Source: Minisyncoccota bacterium (GTDB lineage Bacteria; Verrucomicrobiota; Lentisphaeria; Oligosphaerales; MVZH01). Taken from it: 11,328 nucleotides of DNA. Each line of letters starts with the position of its first letter. Positions within the stretch are counted from its first letter, which is position 1. The translations under genes and the position numbers were made by a program. The stretch lies in contig JAIPIM010000107.1 in the NCBI GenBank assembly GCA_021734725.1, positions 1 through 11,328 on the forward strand, given 5' to 3'. This document shows positions 5,624 to 11,328 of the stretch, in pieces. Under the pieces are notes generated by a model that saw nothing but the letters and a program-made list of their open reading frames with translations, had not been told where the DNA came from and did no database searches.

Positions 5624-7723
5624 TCAGAAGCCGAATGTTTGCTGTACAGGGATACCCTTTTCTCCAGCGTCCGCTTCCGATTCGTCAATAATCGTCTTTG
5701 GGGAACTGTCCAAGTGCGCCAGTAAAGCCTCTTCGTCCAAAATGGCAACACCCAGATTCCGTGCTTTGCCCAATTTAGCCCCTGGGTCCGCGCCAACAAT
5801 AAGGAAGTCGGTTTTCGACGTCACGCTGCCCGTAACGCGTGCACCCATCGCTTCGAGTTTCTCCCTTACCTGCTCACGCGACAGTGACTGAAGTGACCCC
5901 GTCAGTACACATGTTTTTCCCGCGAAGAACGAAGGTGGCTTGGGACCTTCATCCAGGGACTCTTCGACAAACCGCAAGCCCGCCTCACGTAAGCGGTCCA
6001 GCAACTCACGATTCGCGGCATTACTGAAAAACGCCACAATACTTTCCGCCATAACCGGACCGACTTCGCTGACGTCCTGAAGTTCCTCAACCGTACAAGA
6101 CATCAGGCGGTCAATGCCGCTGAAATGGCGCGTCAAGGTCTGTGCCGCGCGAGCACCAACATGACGTATGCCTAAACCGAACAGCAATCTCCATGGGGAC
6201 TGTTTCTTGCTTTGCTCTATGGCTGCCATCAGGTTGGCCACGGATTTGGAGCCCAACCCGGGGAACGAACATAATTGCTCCCGGGCAGTAACGTCCAGTT
6301 CATATAAATCCGCGGGATTGTGTACTATGTCGCTGTCGACAAGCAACTGAACCAAGGCATCCCCAAGCGATTCGATATCCATGGCCCCGCGACTGGCAAA
6401 ATGACGGAGTCGCTCTCTAACTTGGGCAGGGCAAGTAGGGTTTACGCAACGCAACGCAACTTCTGCCTCGCTTTCGTGCACGGGTTCATGGCAGACCGGA
6501 CAATGAGTCGGTCGCTCAAGCACTTGCTCGCCACCCGTTCTCTGGCCTTTAAGTGCACGTACGACGGCGGGAATCACCTCCCCCGCTTTCTCGATCTCGA
6601 CTCGGTCACCGATCCGAATATCTTTCCGTTCCAGTTCGCGAAAGTTATGCAGGGTCGCCCGGCTGATAGTAGAACCGGCCAACACCACTGGCTCCAAGTC
6701 GGCAACGGGCGTCAACGTTCCCAACCGTCCCACTTGAATCGTTACGGCTTTCAGACGAGTCGTCGCTTTCTCCGCCTCGTACTTGTAAGCAATGGCCCAG
6801 CGGGGCGCCTTGGCGGTAGCACCGAGGATTTCTCGCACCTTAATGTCATCAACCTTGATCACTGCCCCATCAATCTGATAAGGAAACAAGGCACGACGTC
6901 GATCCAGTTCCGCTATGGCCTCCAACACGTCATCAACACCGGAACTTTCCTGAATAAACTCCGGTGTCTTGAAGCCGAGTGCCTGTAAAGTACCCAGTAA
7001 TTCTTTCTGGGAATCAGGGCTTATCCCCACACTTTCTCCATGCGCATAGAACAACGCGTCCAGAGGACGTTGCGCCACTACTTGCGGGTCAAGCAATTTC
7101 AGGGAACCGGCTGTCGCGTTCCGGGCATTGGCAAAGGGGGGGTCTCCGTTTGCGGCGCGATGGTCATTCAAGTTGGCAAAGTCGCGGTCCGCCATAAACA
7201 CCTCCCCACGTGCTTCCCATACGGGCGGAGGTGTAAGCGTACGCAATCGCAATGGGATGCTGCGAATGGTGCGGACGTTGGCTGTAATGTCATCGCCCTC
7301 GCGCCCGTTTCCCCGGGTTACCGCTCGCGTCAGAAGCCCCCCTTCGTAGCGGACGCTCAAACTTACACCATCGATCTTCGGCTCCACAATATACCGGATC
7401 GTCGAAACACCCAGCCGTTCGCATACCCGACGGTGAAAAGCCCGAAGTTCATCAGGATTATAGGTATTATCCAGGCTGATCATAGGCAGCGCGTGACGCA
7501 CTGTTGTAAATTTATCCAGCGGCTGACCGCCCACACGCTGCGTGGGAGAATCCACGCTAACGAGATCAGGAAAATCTGACTCCAAAGCGGTGAGTCGCTG
7601 GTACAACCGATCATACTCGCGGTCACTTATCTCGGGAGCCGCAAGTACATAGTAGAGGTAATTGTGCCGATTCAGTTCCTCAATCAGTCGGCACATTTCT
7701 GCTTGTGCATCAGCAGGATCCAT
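5624..7723 (-). CDS. ligA: NAD+-dependent DNA ligase LigA
   Basis: LigA seals nicks between Okazaki fragments and after repair, using NAD+ to adenylate itself. The 699 residues match the family length. Domains in order: Ia NAD+-binding part with HNYLYYV and ISDREYDRLY (20-41); adenylation domain with the catalytic lysine K116 in EPKIDG (114-119), plus RGNGREGDDIT (138-148) and IDGAVIKVD (284-292); OB fold with GRLGTLTPVA (332-341) and ATLHN (356-360); a four-cysteine zinc finger at C408, C411, C426 and C431; helix-hairpin-helix repeats (about 487-570) with FPGLGSKSV; and a C-terminal BRCT domain (about 597-675) with GKTCVLTGSL and KTDFLIVG. All catalytic features seen are intact. The ATG at 7723 starts at the family's usual N-terminus, though the ribosome binding site is weak. 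It lies 102 bases downstream of the DnaE-like gene on the same strand, so co-transcription is possible. Confidence 0.98.
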   Translation of the reverse strand: MDPADAQAEMCRLIEELNRHNYLYYVLAAPEISDREYDRLYQRLTALESDFPDLVSVDSPTQRVGGQPLDKFTTVRHALPMISLDNTYNPDELRAFHRRVCERLGVSTIRYIVEPKIDGVSLSVRYEGGLLTRAVTRGNGREGDDITANVRTIRSIPLRLRTLTPPPVWEARGEVFMADRDFANLNDHRAANGDPPFANARNATAGSLKLLDPQVVAQRPLDALFYAHGESVGISPDSQKELLGTLQALGFKTPEFIQESSGVDDVLEAIAELDRRRALFPYQIDGAVIKVDDIKVREILGATAKAPRWAIAYKYEAEKATTRLKAVTIQVGRLGTLTPVADLEPVVLAGSTISRATLHNFRELERKDIRIGDRVEIEKAGEVIPAVVRALKGQRTGGEQVLERPTHCPVCHEPVHESEAEVALRCVNPTCPAQVRERLRHFASRGAMDIESLGDALVQLLVDSDIVHNPADLYELDVTAREQLCSFPGLGSKSVANLMAAIEQSKKQSPWRLLFGLGIRHVGARAAQTLTRHFSGIDRLMSCTVEELQDVSEVGPVMAESIVAFFSNAANRELLDRLREAGLRFVEESLDEGPKPPSFFAGKTCVLTGSLQSLSREQVREKLEAMGARVTGSVTSKTDFLIVGADPGAKLGKARNLGVAILDEEALLAHLDSSPKTIIDESEADAGEKGIPVQQTFGF

Positions 7724-7803
7724 AGAATACTCTCAATCCCGGTTCGCCTACGCTTCCCGATAGACTTAACAGCGTTCACTATAAGCCTTTTCCATATCAA
7801 GAC

Positions 7804-7820
7804 AAGCACGTTTCGTGCTC
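7804..7820 (-). terminator. Hairpin just after the DnaE-like gene, weak terminator or attenuator before ligA
   Basis: AGCACG (7805-7810) and CGTGCT (7814-7819) form a perfect 6-bp stem with a 3-base loop, extended by one G-T pair on the minus strand, 5 bases past the polymerase stop codon. The bases that follow are TGTCTTGAT, not a clean T-tract. It may reduce read-through into ligA or protect the 3' end. Confidence 0.4.
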
Positions 7821-7825
7821 AGAGA

Positions 7826-10759
7826 TCACAACGACCGCATTGCACTGCAAAACAATCGTCCCACAGACAGATCGACTCCATGCTTCTCGATTCGGTCAAC
7901 CACCTTCGTCACTTCCAATACACACGACCCCCATTGCTCAGAGACGATACCGCGAACCCTGTACGGCCCAAGATGGTTGAAACAGTGTCCATAACGCTCA
8001 TGCATGTCCGGAAACAACACAAGTTCAAACAATCCAGTGACATCCTCCAGGGTCACAAAACTCATCCGCCGCTTCTTTCCCGCCTCCGGTCCCTCCGTGG
8101 TTGTGTGTTTCACCGCATCCAGGAGACCAACCATTTCCACTTCATGATTGACATAATGCTTCATCTGTGAAGCCATACACTGACTGGGGATGCTATCAAA
8201 TGGTACGGGATGACGGCTGAAAGGAATTGCCGTAAAGCTTAGTTCCGCCTGGAGCTGTGACGGCAATTGAATGTCGTCAACCGGCAGCAATGCCTGCTGT
8301 CGACTGCGATCCCCAGTCTCCTGTAATTCCTTCATCAATGATTCACGGGGACCGAGGGACCGACAGGCACCCACCACAATCAATCGCTCCAGTTCACCAG
8401 CATGAAACTCTACCCGCTTACGCAAATCCCGCAGATCCGTAAATGACCTGCGTCGCGATTCCTCCATAAGCTTCAAACAACAATCGTATCGCAAACCGGA
8501 GATAACCGTCAATCCCGCACGAATACCGTGCCTTACCGGCCGCCACTTGAGAACCGACTTGTTGACGTCCGGCGGAAACACCGGCACACCATGGCGGATA
8601 GCATCCCACACAAATACGCGCTTCGGATACATCGATTTATGGCAATTCAGTACAGCAGCGTAAAAGTCTCGGGGAAAATGGGCCTTGAGGCGGGCAGTCA
8701 GCCAGGCAAGACGCCCGTATACTGATGCATGAGCCTTACAATAGGAATACGATGCAAATCGTGTGACTTGATGCCACATCTCATTCGCCACAGCTGTGTC
8801 AACTCCCACTGAAGCCGCCTTCTGAAAAACAAAACGACTTCTCTCCTCCCGAAAAACCTGCCCGTCTCGTTTCTTCACGGCCCGCCGCAAGTGATCCGCA
8901 TCGGCGAGTGAATAACCCGCGAGGTTGACGGCCACTTTCATGACATCCTCCTGATACAGCATCACCCCATACGTTGTCGAAAGAAAGGACGCCATACGAG
9001 GATGAAGATAGGTGATTGATTCCACCCCCCGCCGGCGACGAATAAAGGTCTCTTTCATACCAGCGGCGGCTGGCCCCGGACGAATCAAGGACAGAGTGAT
9101 GGAAACTTCTTTGGGAGTACGTGGACTCAGAGCTCTGCACAATTGACGCATCCCCGGCGATTCACACTGATAGACCCCCAGTGTATCACCAACAGCGAAC
9201 AGGCGATTGACTTTGTAATCAAAACAGGGCCCCGGTTCATCAAGCGACTGCCCCCGCCCTTTGAGCGACACAATACTCTCATCAATCACGGAAAGAGCCG
9301 AATTCCCCAGCAAATCCATCTTTACCAGTCCAATCGTTTCCGCCTGATCTTTCTCATAATGGCTGATCGTCAGACCGTTACGGGAACGAGTCAAGGGAGT
9401 CATGTCCGTCAACGGTCCCGGGGTAATAATAAGCCCACCGCAATGCACCCCCAGATGCCTGGGTAAACCGATAAGCCGCCCGGCCGTCTCAACCAACTGA
9501 GTGGGCATTGCGCGCGACTGTCCGCCTGCAAGGAACTGCGATACGGCAGTCGATGAATACCCATGGATACGTGCCGCATCCCGCAAAGCACTGCGCGAAC
9601 GATACGTGAGCACTGTGGCAACCATCGCGACACGGTCCTCTCCCCAACGGTCGTAACAAAACTTGACGACCTCATCCCGACGATTGTCAGCAATGTCAAT
9701 GTCAATGTCCGGACAGTCCCGCCGGCCGGGGTTCATGAAACGCTCGAAATACAAGTCATGTTCCAATGGACAACAATGAGTAAACCCCAGGAGATACGAT
9801 ACAATACTGGAAGCAGCCGAACCTCGAACCTCCACCGGAATCTGACGCTGATGCGCAAACCCTATGATTTCATTGACATATAGGAAATAATCGGCAAACC
9901 CACTGTCACAGATAACGGCCAATTCTTTGTCCAGACGCGTCTGCGCCACGTGCTTCCGCGACCCGGAATAGGTCTGCTCAAGCGAGTCCGTACACAGTTG
10001 TCGTAAATACGCCGGGGCTGTCCGGCCGGCAGGAAGAACAATATGCGGCAACTTTGGCTGATTAAATGTGAACCTGAAATTGCAACGCTCACACACCTCC
10101 GCGGCAACTGCTGTACTCTCAGGGTGTTTGCGTCGCCAATCAGCGGCGTCCGGAAGTACAAGGCCGGGATGTTCGGTACACACCTCGTCGTACCGCCCTG
10201 CTTTTTCCCGAAGTGTCTTGAGTTCCGTAAAGGTAACCCAATCCTCCTCCGCAATGAGCCACGCATCCGGAATGGCCAACTCATGTCCCGCGGAAGGAAC
10301 CGCATCCCATAGGGTCCGCACTCGCTGCTTCACCGACCGTGCCCCGGGAAGCAAGTATACCCGATCCACTGAAACTATACCCGCAAGACGTTGCCGTACA
10401 GCCGGCGAATGGGTCAACAATAAAAGCCCGTCATACCCGCTTCGCTCCAACGCTTCCTCAAGAACAAAGCGAGGGTATAGATGACGTGCACTCAGGAGAC
10501 GGCACAATTGACGATAACCACGATCCGAAGTCGCCAGAATAATGCAGGAAATATCTGGGGCCATCTGGAGCTGAACCCCAATAATCGGTTTCAGTCCGGC
10601 AGATAAAACACTCTTGTAAAACTCCACCGCTCCGTATAAACCGTTAATATCCGCCAAGGCTAAAGCAGAATATCCCCGCTCCACAGCGGCCTTCGCCCAA
10701 TCCGCGGCAGACCGCACACCGGTTTGCAAAGAATAATAGGTATGACATACAGCCAACAT
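7826..10759 (-). CDS. DNA polymerase III alpha-like protein, DnaE2-type, probable error-prone polymerase
   Basis: This C-family DNA polymerase (977 residues, versus about 1,160 for replicative DnaE1) probably serves translesion or repair synthesis. The polymerase core is intact: CPDIDIDIADNRRDEV (349-364) supplies D351 and D353, and LVKMDLLGNSAL (478-489) supplies the third aspartate D482; RGSAASSIVSYLLG (312-325), SLIRPGP (557-563), GVMLYQEDVM (598-607) and FASYSYCKAHA (668-678) are typical. The N-terminal PHP domain looks inactive: HxH reads CHT (5-7) and the TDH motif reads ADI (36-38). After the helix-hairpin-helix region comes RQQALLPVDD (820-829), placed where a beta-clamp motif is usual, then an OB domain (about 873-957). 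The C-terminal tau-binding domain of DnaE1 is missing. ImuA or ImuB genes are not next to it. The start is set by GAGGTGG before ATG 10759. DnaE2/ImuC versus another short DnaE class is not resolved. Confidence 0.9.
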   Translation of the reverse strand: MLAVCHTYYSLQTGVRSAADWAKAAVERGYSALALADINGLYGAVEFYKSVLSAGLKPIIGVQLQMAPDISCIILATSDRGYRQLCRLLSARHLYPRFVLEEALERSGYDGLLLLTHSPAVRQRLAGIVSVDRVYLLPGARSVKQRVRTLWDAVPSAGHELAIPDAWLIAEEDWVTFTELKTLREKAGRYDEVCTEHPGLVLPDAADWRRKHPESTAVAAEVCERCNFRFTFNQPKLPHIVLPAGRTAPAYLRQLCTDSLEQTYSGSRKHVAQTRLDKELAVICDSGFADYFLYVNEIIGFAHQRQIPVEVRGSAASSIVSYLLGFTHCCPLEHDLYFERFMNPGRRDCPDIDIDIADNRRDEVVKFCYDRWGEDRVAMVATVLTYRSRSALRDAARIHGYSSTAVSQFLAGGQSRAMPTQLVETAGRLIGLPRHLGVHCGGLIITPGPLTDMTPLTRSRNGLTISHYEKDQAETIGLVKMDLLGNSALSVIDESIVSLKGRGQSLDEPGPCFDYKVNRLFAVGDTLGVYQCESPGMRQLCRALSPRTPKEVSITLSLIRPGPAAAGMKETFIRRRRGVESITYLHPRMASFLSTTYGVMLYQEDVMKVAVNLAGYSLADADHLRRAVKKRDGQVFREERSRFVFQKAASVGVDTAVANEMWHQVTRFASYSYCKAHASVYGRLAWLTARLKAHFPRDFYAAVLNCHKSMYPKRVFVWDAIRHGVPVFPPDVNKSVLKWRPVRHGIRAGLTVISGLRYDCCLKLMEESRRRSFTDLRDLRKRVEFHAGELERLIVVGACRSLGPRESLMKELQETGDRSRQQALLPVDDIQLPSQLQAELSFTAIPFSRHPVPFDSIPSQCMASQMKHYVNHEVEMVGLLDAVKHTTTEGPEAGKKRRMSFVTLEDVTGLFELVLFPDMHERYGHCFNHLGPYRVRGIVSEQWGSCVLEVTKVVDRIEKHGVDLSVGRLFCSAMRSL

Positions 10760-10764
10760 TCACG

Positions 10765-10771
10765 CCACCTC
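10765..10771 (-). promoter_or_regulatory. Ribosome binding site of the DnaE-like gene
   Basis: GAGGTGG on the minus strand ends 5 bases before the ATG at 10759, a good match that fixes the start. Confidence 0.65.
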
Positions 10772-10783
10772 ATCCACTGTGGA

Positions 10784-10800
10784 ACGTGTCCCGAACACGT
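10784..10800. promoter_or_regulatory. 17-bp perfect inverted repeat in the DnaE-like gene leader, candidate operator
   Basis: ACGTGT (10784-10789) and ACACGT (10795-10800) are perfect inverted copies around CCCGA. The centre is 33 bases upstream of the polymerase start codon and about 60 bases downstream of the proposed -10 element. It could be a dimeric repressor site or an RNA hairpin that controls access to the ribosome binding site. It does not match the E. coli (CTGT-N8-ACAG) or Gram-positive (GAAC-N4-GTTC) LexA boxes. Confidence 0.45.
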
Positions 10801-10849
10801 AAATACCGGTACAAACACATCTCACAAACTTATCTTGATTGCCTATTAT

Positions 10850-10877
10850 ATATTAGTCTTTCATGGCTCTTTGTCAA
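10850..10877 (-). promoter_or_regulatory. Likely promoter of the DnaE-like gene
   Basis: On the minus strand a perfect TTGACA (10872-10877) is followed after 16 bases by TAATAT (10850-10855). A perfect TATAAT (10845-10850) overlaps, but at 21-base spacing, so the exact -10 is uncertain. It lies about 90 bases before the start codon in an AT-rich stretch (10830-10925) that presumably also holds the promoter of the divergent gene on the right. Confidence 0.55.
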
Positions 10878-10986
10878 TCTTTTAAACGTTACAAGTTATT
10901 TATTTTATAACAGTATATAGCATGATTGCCCCCTCCCGTTAATCCGGAATGCAGACAAAAGGTTGGCGGACATCCCCTCAGGCGAT

Positions 10987-11328
10987 ATGGTAGAAAACAA
11001 TATTCGGAAATGTATGAATAAGCGTTTTGCCCTCAATCCTAAACTGTCCGTTTACATGCCGGTTGCCGCAGTCGCGCTAATCGTACGCGCCCTCCTGTTC
11101 CAACGCTGGCTTGCTTCCCCCCTGCGATATTATTATACGATTCGTGGACTGGACATGACGAAGCTGTTACGCTTCGGACGCGAGTTTGCGCACGGAGAAA
11201 CACCGTTTTCACTTTACAAAATGATGCTCGCCGCCGTGCTCCAAGTAAGCGGCCACGCCGCTTATCCGGAAACGGTTGTCGCTGTTCAACTTGCTTTGGG
11301 AGCCGCCACTAGCGTGCTGGTTGCTTAC
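10987..11328 (+). CDS. N-terminus of a multi-pass membrane protein, possibly a family 39-like GT-C glycosyltransferase
   Basis: The frame is open from ATG 10987 to the window edge (114 codons). A short basic N-terminus (MVENNIRKCMNKR) leads to a hydrophobic segment at about 22-42, then an outer loop with RGLDMTKLLRFGREFAHGET (53-72), a second hydrophobic stretch PFSLYKMMLAAVLQVSG (73-89), and TVVAVQLALGAATSVLVAY (96-114) entering a third. A first loop with a conserved aspartate (here D56) and a following AVxxxQxxLGxxT helix is the layout of GT39/PMT-like glycosyltransferases, which use lipid-linked sugars at the outer membrane face. Only about a fifth of such a protein is visible, so this is a resemblance. 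ATGs at 11014 and 11056 are alternative starts; the ribosome binding site (AGG 4 bases before ATG 10987) is weak. It is divergent from the polymerase gene. Confidence 0.6.
   Translation, partial: MVENNIRKCMNKRFALNPKLSVYMPVAAVALIVRALLFQRWLASPLRYYYTIRGLDMTKLLRFGREFAHGETPFSLYKMMLAAVLQVSGHAAYPETVVAVQLALGAATSVLVAY

Noticed and set aside
6320..6988. 222-residue plus-strand frame within ligA
   Set aside because: Antisense shadow of the ligase adenylation to zinc-finger region, with no recognisable domains.
10780..10800. LexA box in the polymerase leader
   Set aside because: GAACGTG/GAACACG half-sites are present, but spacing and orientation do not fit the E. coli, Gram-positive or TGTTC-N4-GAACA types; kept only as an unassigned palindrome.

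Overview
The window looks like chromosomal DNA from a free-living bacterium of moderate, slightly GC-rich composition. It carries an MttB-family methyltransferase, a sigma-54 activator, an NfeD/FloA flotillin pair, a bacterial NAD+-dependent DNA ligase and a DnaE-like polymerase with a degraded PHP domain. This mix would fit the PVC superphylum (Lentisphaerota, Kiritimatiellota or Planctomycetota type) or a deltaproteobacterial-type lineage. That placement is an inference from gene content and remembered family resemblance; no marker in the window fixes the taxon. No rRNA, tRNA, CRISPR array, transposase or integrase was found.

Left part (1-2986, all minus strand). In transcription order there is a sigma-54-dependent AAA+/Fis activator with no receiver domain, then a stand-alone receiver-like protein, then the N-terminal 279 codons of an MttB-type (trimethylamine methyltransferase family) protein that runs off the left edge. 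The gaps are long (about 490 and 314 bases), so these are probably separately controlled genes. Their order still suggests a regulatory set placed ahead of a corrinoid-dependent methyl-transfer gene.

Centre (3186-5398, plus strand). This is a compact three-gene membrane operon with a plausible sigma-70-type promoter: an NfeD-like protein, FloA (bacterial flotillin), and a membrane-anchored, proline-rich protein of unknown function. The NfeD gene carries a perfect 27-bp in-frame tandem duplication inside its C-terminal OB-fold domain.

Right part (5487-10877, minus strand). A probable error-prone DNA polymerase III alpha-like protein (DnaE2-like) is followed 102 bases later by ligA. Its upstream region has a perfect TTGACA -35 element and a 17-bp perfect inverted repeat (ACGTGT-N5-ACACGT) in the leader. 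The ligA end converges on the flotillin operon, with a strong hairpin between them and a stretch in another frame that reads like protein. At the right edge, the start of a multi-pass membrane protein resembling a family 39 (GT-C) glycosyltransferase diverges from the polymerase across an AT-rich intergenic region.
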